From Bradyrhizobium agreste (lineage in GTDB: Bacteria; Pseudomonadota; Alphaproteobacteria; Rhizobiales; Xanthobacteraceae), in NCBI RefSeq assembly GCF_016031625.1, contig NZ_JACCHP010000009.1, positions 178,329-242,328 of the forward strand: 64,000 bases of DNA, given 5' to 3'. Shown here piece by piece: positions 27,059-36,835 of the stretch (the first letter of the stretch is position 1; the number at the start of each line of letters is the position of its first letter). Below the pieces are notes generated by a model, which was given only the letters and a program-made list of their open reading frames with translations, had not been told where the DNA came from and did not search any database. A program made the translations under genes and the position numbers.

Positions 27059-27212
27059 CTTCTGTCTGTCTGGTATAGGCGCTATTGCCGACGGCGAGGA
27101 CGGTGATGATCAACACCACGCCCATCACAACCATAAGCACGTCGGTAAACCCGGGTGCTGTGATGAAGATCGGCAGTTGGTGCGGTGCAGCGGAATGGAT
27201 CGATGTGTTCAA
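27027..27212 (-). CDS. Small single-span membrane protein, TTG start (61 aa)
   Basis: The frame begins TTG-AAC-ACA (27212) with GGGAGG five bases before it, giving MNTSIHSAAPHQLPIFITAPG followed by the hydrophobic segment VLMVVMGVVLIITVLAVG and a polar acidic tail. A longer ATG/GTG version is possible but has no ribosome site. It overlaps the start of the Cax gene by 32 bases. Similar short proteins beside ion transport genes are known in alphaproteobacteria, but no function is known to me. Confidence 0.65.
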   Translation of the reverse strand: MNTSIHSAAPHQLPIFITAPGFTDVLMVVMGVVLIITVLAVGNSAYTRQTEDDASAEGNPR

Positions 27213-27479
27213 CCGACCCTCCCTCGGTAGGAGTAACCTCGAGCACGACGGCAACCCGCGAACGCCCCCGAGGCGACGGCATCAGGAAAATCTGCCAAGT
27301 ATCGCCGGCCATTACAATGTTCTACGCCACGCGGCAGCCCTTTCTGCTGCGGTCGCTGTGTCAGCCCGTCTCGCGGCATGCAGACGAGCGCGGGTAAATT
27401 GCATCGGAAGCAGCGCCACGCCTGACCGTTGGGCCCATCGGGCTGCCGCAGCAGAACGGGTGAGAGCGTCAGGGTGCGA

Positions 27480-27794
27480 TCAATAGGGAGATTGATGCGG
27501 GCACACCCAGTTGCCGTAAGTGTCGCGATAGCAGCGGCTGTTGTAGTAGCCGTAAGCCGCAGCGCCAGCCGCGGCGGCACCGTAAGCCGCCCCGCGGTAG
27601 ACGCCTCTGCGGACGGCCGTGCGCGCTACCGGATGACCGGGTATCGTTCGATGGACGTGCCTGACGTGAGCGACCCTGGCACCGCCCGCATGGACCCGAA
27701 CGCCACCACCACGGCGCGCCAGCGCCTCATCTGGAATCAAGCTTGCGCAGAAGAGCAAGAACGCTGCCAGACCGATAAGAGGGTAACGAAGCAT
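27480..27794 (-). CDS. Secreted Ala/His/Arg-rich small protein (104 aa)
   Basis: AGGAGG stands before the ATG at 27794. The signal peptide LIGLAAFLLFCASLIPDEALA is followed by a mature part rich in Arg, Gly, Ala and His (RRGGGVRVHAGGARVAHVRHVHR), then AAYGAAAAGAAAYGYYNSRCYRDTYGNWVCPHQ, with two cysteines at the end. Such RcnB-like or low-complexity exported proteins are common in rhizobia. Function unknown. Confidence 0.7.
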   Translation of the reverse strand: MLRYPLIGLAAFLLFCASLIPDEALARRGGGVRVHAGGARVAHVRHVHRTIPGHPVARTAVRRGVYRGAAYGAAAAGAAAYGYYNSRCYRDTYGNWVCPHQSPY

Positions 27795-28098
27795 GGTCTG
27801 TCCTCCTGACGATTGGGTCTTGTGCACCTCATCGCCGGGCCTGCTCGCCACCGCCCCGCAGCACGTCATTTGCCGAGGGTGCCGCGTTGTGAGCGAAACA
27901 GCACCCGACAGAGAATTTCATGCTCTCCCAGTTTGCGTTCGAGGTCAATCAATGGTCCTGACATTTGGCCCCAGGCTGAACGCGGCAGGGCCATCGTGCT
28001 GCGTTCAAGCCGGCTCCTGACAACCCTAGCAAAATTGGGCATGACAGCGCGGTCTTGCAGGTTTGGAGTGGGGCGCGTTGAGACAAATGGAGGCAATT
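27795..28098. other. Intergenic stretch, no gene seen
   Basis: Separates two divergent small genes. It should hold both promoters; no clear -35/-10 pair or repeat stands out. Confidence 0.4.
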
Positions 28099-28449
28099 AT
28101 GCGCGAGCTGTTTCGGGCAACAGGCGTAAGACTGCTCGATCAAGACGGCCTGAAAGACCTATTCGACCACGTCAGAAATCTTCTTATGGCGACCGTAATC
28201 ATCGCTGCGGGCTCCCACGTCATCAAGCAGGCTGTTTCCATTGAACTGCTTGGTGTTCTCTATGACGAGTTCGCAGGATACGTCGTGTTAGCGATCGGGG
28301 CGCTGCTCGCGGTCCTCAATGCATTGAACGGATTGCATCGACTCAACAAGCAGCAGTGGCATATGGGAATCCGAATTGCCGTAATAGTTCTGTACGTTGT
28401 TGCAACCGTGCGCCTGATTCAGTTCGTCGTCGCGTTCCGGACGGGCTAG
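28099..28449 (+). CDS. Small membrane protein, possibly PsiE-like (116 aa)
   Basis: Starts at the ATG at 28099, with GGAGG at good distance. Hydrophobic segments are LLMATVIIAAGSHVIKQAV, YVVLAIGALLAVLNALNGL and IAVIVLYVVATVRLIQFVVAF. The N-terminal half is amphipathic and charged. It shows only faint similarity to the PsiE-type small membrane proteins. Function unknown. Codon use is less GC-biased than in the flanking core genes. Confidence 0.6.
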   Translation: MRELFRATGVRLLDQDGLKDLFDHVRNLLMATVIIAAGSHVIKQAVSIELLGVLYDEFAGYVVLAIGALLAVLNALNGLHRLNKQQWHMGIRIAVIVLYVVATVRLIQFVVAFRTG

Positions 28450-29107
28450 TGACGCGGCCGCCTTGCCTTAGGGTACCGCGCCGTCAAATTACGAGATTGA
28501 AGAAGCAGGGTCTGAGCGGGTGAGAGTCCTTCACACCGAAGTCCGTTCTGGGTCAAAATCAGCGGTCGAGACCGTTGCGAGCCGCTTCCGGTCTATCCTC
28601 GACAGCCGAGGCTTGGGTGAGCATCAACTAGGCAGCCTCGGGCCATTCGCGTCGATGAAGCCGCGGTTCGGCTAGGTCCGGGTTAGCTCTGATGCCCGAC
28701 CTGCCAACAAATATTTGGAAATAATCGGCAAGGGCCATGGGCCGACGCAGTCCATTTGAGCAACGAGCCTTTATGCCAATAAATAAACTTCGCCTCTGAA
28801 GACAATCAGATGAAAGAATGATGCGCATTGGGACAGTGCGACTGTCGGATTACATCCCTTGCACCAATGGAGGTTTGAGCATTCACTCGACGATGATGTG
28901 AAGCTACCGCAAATCGTTTTCCAATTTGCCTGCGCTTTCACAGGGTGAAGTGATGAAGCGCCGCCTCGGCGTGTGGCGTGTGTGATGGTTAGTGAACAGG
29001 AGAGGCATGCGCTGTCAGGTCCACCTAACTGATGTGGCATGACCCAAACGCGCAGCCTCATGCGCGCCACCCTGCACTTTCAAAGGTCAACAAGCGGGAG
29101 GAGAACA
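28450..29107. other. 658-base gene-free, AT-richer region before the amidohydrolase
   Basis: Composition drops noticeably (for example AATATTTGGAAATAATCGG around 28710 and CCAATAAATAAACTTCG around 28775). Partial repeat-like text occurs (CTGGGTCAAAATCAGCGG, CGCTTCCGGTCTATCC). No open frame with a ribosome site is convincing; a 66-codon minus-strand frame at 28628-28828 is not recognisable. Possibly a junction of transferred DNA. Confidence 0.5.
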
Positions 29108-30616
29108 ATGAGCACCTGGCTTAGTGAGCGAGAACAGCGTCTCGTCGCGGGCGCGGAGGTGGCATCGGCGGCACTGCCGATTCCGACCCAGATTGTTTCC
29201 AACGGCGAGTATCTCCCGCCCCCGCAGAGCGCTACGCAAAAGAAGGTCGAGGCTCGGATCAACGAGCTCGCCGACGTGAACGGCAAACACCTCGGCTTGA
29301 GCCGCAGGCAGTTCCTGCACACGAGCTGCGGCATGGCGGCAGCGTTCCTCGCCATGAACGACATCTACGGCAATGTCTTCCAGGTTGCGTCCGCCGAAGC
29401 CCGCGAGCCAGAGCTGATGCTGGCCCGGGCGCAAAGCCTCGCCGACCAGTTCATCTTCGACGTCCAGACCCATTTCGTGCGCGACGACTTCGACCACAAG
29501 GAGCTCTTGGGCTTAGGCGAGTTCGCAAGCCAGCACTGGAACCCGAAGATGAAGGAGGAAGGCGTCTCCTCCCTCGCTCGCTACAAGTTCCAGAACTACG
29601 TGAAAGAGATCTACTACGATAGCGATACCAACATGGCGCTCCTGAGCGGCGCGCCGTTCGACGACCCGAGCTGGTGGCTTCTGTCCAACGAGCAGATCGT
29701 CAAGGCGCGCGAGCTGATCAACGACTTCGCCGGCTCGCGGCGCCTCTTGGCGCACAGCGTCATCACCCCGAAACAACCCGGGTGGATGGACGAGGTCGAC
29801 AAGGCCATCGCAGTTTATAAGCCCGATTCCTGGAAGTCTTACACGATCGGCGACCCGCTGGCGCCCTCCAAGTTCCCATGGCGGCTCGACGACGAACAGC
29901 TGATGTATCCGTTCTACGAGAAAGCGGTGAAGGCGGGCATCAACACGCTGTGCGTCCACAAGGGGCTGCTGCCACCCGACTACGAGAAGTCTTTTGCCGG
30001 GGTGTGGGAATACGCAACGGCCTGGGACATCGGAAAAGCCGCCAAGGATTGGCCACAGATGAACTTCGTGATCTACCACTCGGCGCTACGACCTTTCCTT
30101 GAGCTGCCGGACAAGGCATGGGCAGAGTTCGAGCAGACGGGCCGCATCCAATGGGCTACCGATCTCGCGGAAATCCCGCAGAAGTTCGGCGTCACCAACG
30201 TCTATGCCGAGCTTGGCACTTCCTTTGCCAACTCGGCGGTGGCGCATCCGAAGTTCTGCGCCGCGCTGGTCGGCACGTTGATCAAGGGCATGGGCGTCGA
30301 CCACGTGATGTGGGGCACCGACTCGGTCTGGTACGGCTCACCGCAGTGGCAGATCGAGGCGCTGCGCCGGCTCGAAATTCCGGAGGACATGCAAAAGAAG
30401 TACGCCTTTGCGCCGCTCGGCGACGCCAACAGCGCCACCAAGCAGCAGATCTTCGCCGGCAACGCAACCAGGTTCTACAAGATCAAGCTGAAGGCCGCCG
30501 ACAACACCGGGATGCCTGCCTATTCCGAGGACCGCCTCGCGGCGCTCAAGAACGAGTACACACAGGCGGCGAAGCAACCCTCGAACTTGCGTTACGGCTA
30601 CGTGCGCGCCGCGTAA
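29108..30616 (+). CDS. Amidohydrolase-family protein with internal twin-arginine motif (502 aa)
   Basis: Amidohydrolase_2-type TIM barrel. Visible metal-site regions are IFDVQTHFV (where the usual HxH is QxH), FVIYHSALRPFLELP and the late Asp in DHVMWGTDSVWYGSPQW. The C-terminal IFAGNATRFYKI resembles the end of other members. About 60 residues in, GLSRRQFLHTSCGMAAAFLAMN looks like a Tat signal, but it is far from the N-terminus (Arg66-Arg67). The ATG at 29108 follows GGGAGGAGAA. Substrate unknown; decarboxylases and hydrolases share this fold. A strong terminator follows. Confidence 0.75.
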   Translation: MSTWLSEREQRLVAGAEVASAALPIPTQIVSNGEYLPPPQSATQKKVEARINELADVNGKHLGLSRRQFLHTSCGMAAAFLAMNDIYGNVFQVASAEAREPELMLARAQSLADQFIFDVQTHFVRDDFDHKELLGLGEFASQHWNPKMKEEGVSSLARYKFQNYVKEIYYDSDTNMALLSGAPFDDPSWWLLSNEQIVKARELINDFAGSRRLLAHSVITPKQPGWMDEVDKAIAVYKPDSWKSYTIGDPLAPSKFPWRLDDEQLMYPFYEKAVKAGINTLCVHKGLLPPDYEKSFAGVWEYATAWDIGKAAKDWPQMNFVIYHSALRPFLELPDKAWAEFEQTGRIQWATDLAEIPQKFGVTNVYAELGTSFANSAVAHPKFCAALVGTLIKGMGVDHVMWGTDSVWYGSPQWQIEALRRLEIPEDMQKKYAFAPLGDANSATKQQIFAGNATRFYKIKLKAADNTGMPAYSEDRLAALKNEYTQAAKQPSNLRYGYVRAA

Positions 30617-30623
30617 GCGAACG

Positions 30624-30690
30624 GCGCCAGCGGAGCGTCGCCCGCTCCGCTGGCGCTAGCCTGGCAACGCGATGGGTTGCCAGGCTTTTG
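30624..30690 (+). terminator. Tandem hairpins, the second a strong intrinsic terminator
   Basis: First hairpin: GCGCCAGCGGAGCG and CGCTCCGCTGGCGC around TCGCC (30624-30656). Second: AGCCTGGCAAC and GTTGCCAGGCT, a perfect 11-bp stem with a 7-base loop (30658-30686), followed by TTTTG. It terminates the amidohydrolase transcript ahead of convergent boxB. Confidence 0.85.
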
Positions 30691-30731
30691 CTTGTCCGGG
30701 ACGACACTGAGTGTGGAGCTGTGTCGTAGCC

Positions 30732-32183
<1,452 letters not shown>

Positions 32184-32239
32184 GTGGACCTCCCGTGTTG
32201 GGATTGGATGAGTTGATCGCTACCTGCGAAGTCCGGGCT

Positions 32240-32309
32240 GGCGAGTGGCGAATGGCGAGTAGCGAATAGATTCCTCTCTATTCGCCATTCGCTACTCACC
32301 ATTCGCCCT
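32240..32309. repeat. GAATGGCGAATAG-type inverted repeat, copy 2
   Basis: GCGAATGGCGAGTAGCGAATAG is answered by CTATTCGCCATTCGCTACTC, with ACCATTCGCC at the end. It fills the gap between the boxC stop and boxB and might form a hairpin that tunes boxB expression relative to boxC. Related to 3524-3591. Confidence 0.75.
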
Positions 32310-33998
32310 CTACACTCGCGTCATATCGAATTTCGGCTTCTGGCCGCTGCCGTAGCGGCGCAGCGCGCCTTCCTCGCCGACGGCATTCGGGCGCTGGAAG
32401 ATCCAGTTCTGCCAGGCGGTGAGGCGCGCGAAGATCTTCGATTCCATCGTCTCGGGGCCGACGAAGCGCAGGCTCGCTTCCATGCCGGTGAGGCTGTCGG
32501 GCGAGAAGCTGGCGCGCTCCTCGAGGAACACGCGGACCTCGTCGTCCCAGTCGATGTCGTCGAGCGCGAAGGTGACGAGGCCGAGCTCTTCGGCCTGCTC
32601 GGCGTCGAGGCTGGTGCCGAGCGTTGCTTCCGCGCGCTCCAGATCGGACGGATCGGCCTGGAAGCGCGCCTGCAGCCGCGTTAGCCCATGGCTCATCGGA
32701 TAGGGGCCGAAGTTCATGGCGGACAGCTCGATCGACGGCGGCGGACGATTGTCGCCCTGGCGCGTGCCGATCAGCATGTAAGAGCGGTCGGCGGCGAAGA
32801 CGAGCTCGGCGAGCGTGCCGGCAAAGCAGGAGCCGGGCTCGACCAGCGTCACCAGCGTGCGCGAGGTGACGTCGATGCGCTTGAGCACGCGCTTCCAGTA
32901 ATGCCTGATCTCGTTGACCAGCCAGTGTGCCTTGTTGGCTTCGAGGAAAGCATCGCAAGCCAGCACATGGGCGCGCTCGCCATGGCTCTTGAACACGAGC
33001 ATCGCGATCTCGAGCTCGTTGATGCGCAAGTGCAGGATGGCATCGTCGAGCTCGCGCGCCACTTGCAGCGGCCAGAACGAGGCGCCTTGCGCCATCATGC
33101 CGTCGATGTCGGCGGGCGGCGCGGCCTCCGGCGCCTTGATCGAGATGGTGGCGATGCGGGCGGTGCGATCGATGTCGACGGTAACGAAGCCGTAGCGGAT
33201 GCTGTTTTGGTCGATCAGACGCCTGAGCGGCGTCAGCGCGATCCCTTTCCCGTTGCCCTTGCGCGTCGAGGCTGCCGCAAACTCCTTGGCGCGCTCGGCG
33301 ATCCTGGCCTCGAGCTTGGAGTTCGGCGCGATCTCGTCGACGAGGCGCCATTGCACGGCGCGCTTGCCCTTGACGCCTTCCTCGATGGTGCAGAAGACAT
33401 CGGCGTGGTCGCGCCGCACCTTGCGCTTGTCGACGACGCGGGTGAGACCGCCGGTGCCCGGCAGCACCGCGAGCAGCGGCACTTCGGGCAGCGCCACAGC
33501 GGAGGAGCCGTCGTCGGCGAGGATGATGTGGTCGGTCGCGAGCGCCAGCTCATAGCCGCCGCCGGCGGCGGAGCCGTTCACGACCGTGATGAAGCGCTGG
33601 CCGGAATTCTCCGACGAATCTTCCATGCCGTTGCGGGTCTCGTTGGTGAACTTGCAGAAGTTCACCTTGTGGGCGTGGGTCGAGCCCGCGAGCATGCGGA
33701 TGTTGGCGCCGGCGCAGAACACGCGGTTCTTGGCCGAGCGCAGCACTACGACCTTCACTTGCGGATGCTCGAAGCGCAGGCGCTGGATCGCGTCGGCGAG
33801 CTCGATGTCGACGCCGAGATCGTAGGAATTGAGCTTGAGCTGGTAGCCCTCGAACAGGCCGCCATTCTCGTCGACGTCCATGGTCAGCGTCGCGACGTCG
33901 CCATCGACCGCGAGCTTCCAATGCTTGTAGCGGGACGGTTCAGTCTGGAAATCGATGAATGTCGCGCCGCCTGCGAGGCGCCGATCTTCCCCGGCCAT
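32310..33998 (-). CDS. boxC: 2,3-epoxybenzoyl-CoA dihydrolase BoxC (562 aa)
   Basis: Opens the ring of the benzoyl-CoA epoxide by adding two waters, giving 3,4-dehydroadipyl-CoA semialdehyde and formate. It has two crotonase-like halves: the first has VVLRSAKNRVFCAGANIRML and VNGSAAGGGYELALATDHIILADD, the second SRTLVTLVEPGSCFAGTLAELVFAADRSYML. The long form of about 560 residues is typical of BoxC. The ATG at 33998 follows AAGGGTGG. Two BoxR-like dyads lie upstream. Confidence 0.95.
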   Translation of the reverse strand: MAGEDRRLAGGATFIDFQTEPSRYKHWKLAVDGDVATLTMDVDENGGLFEGYQLKLNSYDLGVDIELADAIQRLRFEHPQVKVVVLRSAKNRVFCAGANIRMLAGSTHAHKVNFCKFTNETRNGMEDSSENSGQRFITVVNGSAAGGGYELALATDHIILADDGSSAVALPEVPLLAVLPGTGGLTRVVDKRKVRRDHADVFCTIEEGVKGKRAVQWRLVDEIAPNSKLEARIAERAKEFAAASTRKGNGKGIALTPLRRLIDQNSIRYGFVTVDIDRTARIATISIKAPEAAPPADIDGMMAQGASFWPLQVARELDDAILHLRINELEIAMLVFKSHGERAHVLACDAFLEANKAHWLVNEIRHYWKRVLKRIDVTSRTLVTLVEPGSCFAGTLAELVFAADRSYMLIGTRQGDNRPPPSIELSAMNFGPYPMSHGLTRLQARFQADPSDLERAEATLGTSLDAEQAEELGLVTFALDDIDWDDEVRVFLEERASFSPDSLTGMEASLRFVGPETMESKIFARLTAWQNWIFQRPNAVGEEGALRRYGSGQKPKFDMTRV

Positions 33999-34036
33999 GA
34001 GCCACCCTTGAGCTTGGTTATGCGTTTTGGAGCGTT

Positions 34037-34056
34037 AGATGCACAATAGTGCATCT
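34037..34056. promoter_or_regulatory. BoxR-like operator, site 1 (before boxC)
   Basis: Perfect 8-bp arms AGATGCAC and GTGCATCT around AATA, containing TGCA-N6-TGCA. It lies 39 bases before the boxC ATG. BoxR/BzdR proteins of other bacteria bind sites built on TGCA half sites. Assignment to BoxR is inference from position and the presence of boxR nearby. Confidence 0.65.
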
Positions 34057-34090
34057 TGTGGGGTTAGTCCAGTCCGAATCTCGGGCTTTC

Positions 34091-34108
34091 ATGCACTTTG
34101 CTTCATCT
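34091..34108. promoter_or_regulatory. BoxR-like operator, site 2 (before boxC)
   Basis: ATGCACTTTGCTTCATCT, 16 of 18 bases identical to the site before livH at 48428-48445 and related to site 1. It lies between the hydrolase stop and boxC. Confidence 0.55.
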
Positions 34109-34123
34109 AGGCGCGCGGACGCC

Positions 34124-34936
34124 TCATGCGGCCTGAAGCCCTGGATCGTCCCGCAAGGCGGCCTTGGCGAACTGCGTGATGGCATCGAGGGCGGGCCCTG
34201 GGGCCTCGCGATGCGGGGAATGCGCTGCGCTAGCAATGATTTTCAGGTCGACCGGGCAGTAACATTCCTCCTGGGCGATCTCGGCCTGGCGCAGCGTCCC
34301 ATATTGATCATCGACGCCCTGCACGATCAGGACGGGCACGCGGATATAGGCGAGGTATTCGGAGATATCCCAATCGCGGAATTTTGGATCGAGCCAGGCG
34401 CCGTTCCACCCCTTGAAGGCGTTGTCGACGTCCTTGTGCCAGCGCGCGAGCTTTGCCCTGAGGTCCGTGGTCTCGAACGTCGTCTTGATCGCGGCAATCG
34501 ACTTGATCGAGATGTCCTCGACGATGAAGTGCGGCGCGATCAGCACGAGGCCGTTGAGGCGATGATCCTGATGCGCCCCGGCATAGATGGTCGCGATCGA
34601 GGCACCGTCGGAATGGCCGAGCAACAGGCCACGCTTGAAGCCGATCATGTCGAGCAGCTTCGGCAGCACGTCCAAGGCCTCGCGATGCATGTAGTCGAGC
34701 GGCCGCGGCAGCGCGACCGGGCTGGACTGGCCGTAGCCCGCGCGCGAATAGACGAAGATGCCCGCGCCGGTGGCCTGCTGCAGCTTCTCGGGGAAGTCGC
34801 CCCACAAGCCGACGCAGCCGAGGCCTTCATGCAGCATGACGATGGTGGGGGCGTCGGCGGAAAGTGGCGCGAGCCATTTGTATTCGAGGCTGGCGCCGCC
34901 GATGCTGAGGAAACCGGTGGGGGTGAGTTGCGTCAT
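34124..34936 (-). CDS. Alpha/beta hydrolase in the box cluster (270 aa)
   Basis: Single alpha/beta-hydrolase domain. Oxyanion region IVMLHEGLGCVGLWGDFP, nucleophile elbow LLGHSDGASIA, acid in VQGVDDQYGT and histidine in ASAAHSPHREAP are all present. Position between benzoate-CoA ligase and boxC suggests a role on pathway CoA esters, lactones or side products, for example a thioesterase guarding against trapped intermediates; the role is inferred. The ATG at 34936 (MTQLTPTGFL) is chosen over a longer frame that runs into repeat sequence. Confidence 0.85.
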   Translation of the reverse strand: MTQLTPTGFLSIGGASLEYKWLAPLSADAPTIVMLHEGLGCVGLWGDFPEKLQQATGAGIFVYSRAGYGQSSPVALPRPLDYMHREALDVLPKLLDMIGFKRGLLLGHSDGASIATIYAGAHQDHRLNGLVLIAPHFIVEDISIKSIAAIKTTFETTDLRAKLARWHKDVDNAFKGWNGAWLDPKFRDWDISEYLAYIRVPVLIVQGVDDQYGTLRQAEIAQEECYCPVDLKIIASAAHSPHREAPGPALDAITQFAKAALRDDPGLQAA

Positions 34937-34974
34937 GGTCGAATTCCCGTTCCTAGCCGCAGAGTGAAGTGTCC

Positions 34975-35147
34975 ACCCTCCCCTGGAGGGGGAGGGTCGA
35001 TTCACAGCGAGCGCAGCGAGCTGTGAATCGGGGTGGGGTGACAGCCTCTCCGCAGATGCGGTGCCCGCGTGGAGAGATCACCCCACCCCGTCACGCACCT
35101 CGCTTCGCTCGATTGCGTGCCGACCCTCCCCCTCCAGGGGAGGGTAA
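34975..35147. repeat. Large palindromic repeat (CCCTCCCCTGGAGGG type), copy 1
   Basis: Outer arms ACCCTCCCCTGGAGGGGGAG and CTCCCCCTCCAGGGGAGGGT, inner arms CGGGGTGGGGTGACAG and ATCACCCCACCCCG, plus GAGCGCAGCGAG against CTCGCTTCGCTC. A miniature-element-like structure between the ligase and the hydrolase genes. A second copy is at 63565-63718. Confidence 0.85.
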
Positions 35148-35172
35148 GAAGGCGAGTCCGCTGCCTGCACCA

Positions 35173-36720
35173 TCAATGCGCGCCTTCCCGCAGCTTGAAC
35201 CGCTGGATCTTGCCCGTCGCGGTCTTCGGCAGCGAGTCCACCACGTCGATCCAGCGCGGATATTTCCAGGGGCCGATCTTCTGCTTGACGTGCTCCTTGA
35301 GCATCTCCTGCAAATCCGTCGTCTTGGCGCCCGGGCGCAGCACGACGAAGGCCTTGGGCTTCAGGAGTCCTTCCGGATCGGCCTCGGGCACGACGGCAGC
35401 TTCCAGCACCGCCGGATGCGTGATCAGCGCGCTCTCCACTTCGAACGGCGAGACCCAGATGCCGGAGACCTTGAACATATCGTCGGCGCGGCCGCAGAAG
35501 GTGTAGCGGCCCTCCGCGTCGCGGACATATTTGTCGCCGGTGCGGGTCCAGGGCCCCTCGAAGGTGCGGCGGCTCTTGTGACGCTGGTTCCAGTAGCCTT
35601 CGCCGGCGGAGGGCGCATCGACCAGGAGTTCGCCGACCTCGCCGTCGGCAACGTCCTGCCCGGCCTCGTTGACGAGCCGCACCGCATAGCCAGGCACCGG
35701 CTTGCCGGACGTGCCGTATTTGATGTCGCCGGGCGCGTTCGAGAGAAAAATGTGCAACAGCTCGGTCGAGCCGACGCCATCGAGAATGTCGACACCGAAG
35801 CGTGCCTTCCAGCTGTGGCCGACGGATTCCGGCAGCGCTTCGCCGGCGGAGGTGCAGATCCGCAAAGCCTTGCCGCCACGCTCGCCCTTCATCGTCTCGT
35901 CGTTGAGCATCGCCGCGAACAAGGTCGGCACGCCGTAGAAGATCGAGGGATTGTAGCGGTTCATCAGCTCGAACATGCGCGCCGGCGTCGGCCGCTCGCT
36001 GTTGAGGATCACGCTGGCGCCGACCGACATCGGAAAGGTCAACGCATTGCCGAGGCCATAGGCGAAGAACAATTTCGCCGCGGAGAGACACACGTCGCTC
36101 TCGCGGATGCCGAGCACCTGCTTGGCGTAGGTGTCGGCGGTCGCCTGCAGATTCGAATGCAAATGGCGCACGCCCTTCGGCATGCCTGTCGACCCCGACG
36201 AATAGAGCCAGAACGCCGGCTCGTCCGGATGCGTCGCGGCGGTGGTGAACTGATCGCTCTCGCCGGCGAGCTCTTCGGCAAGCTGCTTGTGGCCGTTCTG
36301 CTTGGCGCCGGAGACCACGACATGCTCGAGATCCGGCATGCGGCCGACGACGTCCTTGATGACAGGATAGAGCGCTTCGGACACGAACAGCACGCGTGCG
36401 CGGCAGTCGGCGAGGATGTAGGCGTATTGGTCCGCGGTCAGCAGCGTGTTGAGCGGCACCGGCACGATGCCGGCGCGGATCGCGCCCAGGAACACGATCG
36501 GGAAATCGACCGTGTCCAGCATGATCATCGCCACGCGCTCCTCGCGGCGGACGCCGAGCCGGCGCAGCATGTTGGCGGCGCGGCGGGTCTGTTGCAGGAG
36601 CTCGCCATAGGTGAGCCGCGAGACGGTGTCATCGAAGGCGAGCTTGCTGCCCCTGCCCTCTTCGACGTTACGGTCGAGCAGCCAGGTCACCGCGTTGTAG
36701 GATCCCTCGCTCACGGACAT
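35173..36720 (-). CDS. Benzoate-CoA ligase (515 aa)
   Basis: AMP-forming ligase that activates benzoate to benzoyl-CoA for the box pathway. Motifs: FWLYSSGSTGMPKGVRHLH (P-loop), YGVPTLFAAML, DILDGVGSTELLHIF (benzoate-ligase type adenylation core), and the C-terminal YTFCGRADDMFKVSGIWVSPFEVE with the catalytic lysine in PKTATGKIQRFKLRE. The SAAKLFFAYGLGN stretch is characteristic of benzoate and 4-hydroxybenzoate ligases. It is divergent from boxR, with a BoxR-like site between. Confidence 0.93.
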   Translation of the reverse strand: MSVSEGSYNAVTWLLDRNVEEGRGSKLAFDDTVSRLTYGELLQQTRRAANMLRRLGVRREERVAMIMLDTVDFPIVFLGAIRAGIVPVPLNTLLTADQYAYILADCRARVLFVSEALYPVIKDVVGRMPDLEHVVVSGAKQNGHKQLAEELAGESDQFTTAATHPDEPAFWLYSSGSTGMPKGVRHLHSNLQATADTYAKQVLGIRESDVCLSAAKLFFAYGLGNALTFPMSVGASVILNSERPTPARMFELMNRYNPSIFYGVPTLFAAMLNDETMKGERGGKALRICTSAGEALPESVGHSWKARFGVDILDGVGSTELLHIFLSNAPGDIKYGTSGKPVPGYAVRLVNEAGQDVADGEVGELLVDAPSAGEGYWNQRHKSRRTFEGPWTRTGDKYVRDAEGRYTFCGRADDMFKVSGIWVSPFEVESALITHPAVLEAAVVPEADPEGLLKPKAFVVLRPGAKTTDLQEMLKEHVKQKIGPWKYPRWIDVVDSLPKTATGKIQRFKLREGAH

Positions 36721-36784
36721 CTCCCCCGAATTTAGAATTATAATTCATAGAAAGACACCACGGCGGCTTGCTGTCAATGGCAGC

Positions 36785-36802
36785 AGGCACTATGTTTCAT
36801 TA
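36785..36802. promoter_or_regulatory. BoxR-like operator, site 3 (ligase/boxR divergent gap)
   Basis: The sequence AGGCACTATGTTTCATTA matches site 2 (ATGCACTTTGCTTCATCT) at 13 of 18 positions, with GCACT, TG and TTCAT kept. It lies between the benzoate-CoA ligase and boxR starts and could control both. An AT-rich palindrome GAATTATAATTC lies nearer to the ligase start. Confidence 0.45.
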
Positions 36803-36835
36803 AAACGCGCCGCAGGACCCCTGTAAAGAAGGCTC

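Noticed and set aside
27429..27809. A 126-codon plus-strand frame
   Set aside because: Antisense to the secreted protein at 27480-27794, which has a signal peptide and a strong ribosome site.
28500..28560. Possible structured RNA (GTGAGAGTCCTTCACACC)
   Set aside because: A short hairpin without matching arms for tRNA, intron or known riboswitch; no tRNA or rRNA was found anywhere in the window.
28628..28828. A 66-codon minus-strand frame in the AT-richer gap
   Set aside because: No ribosome site and no recognisable motif.
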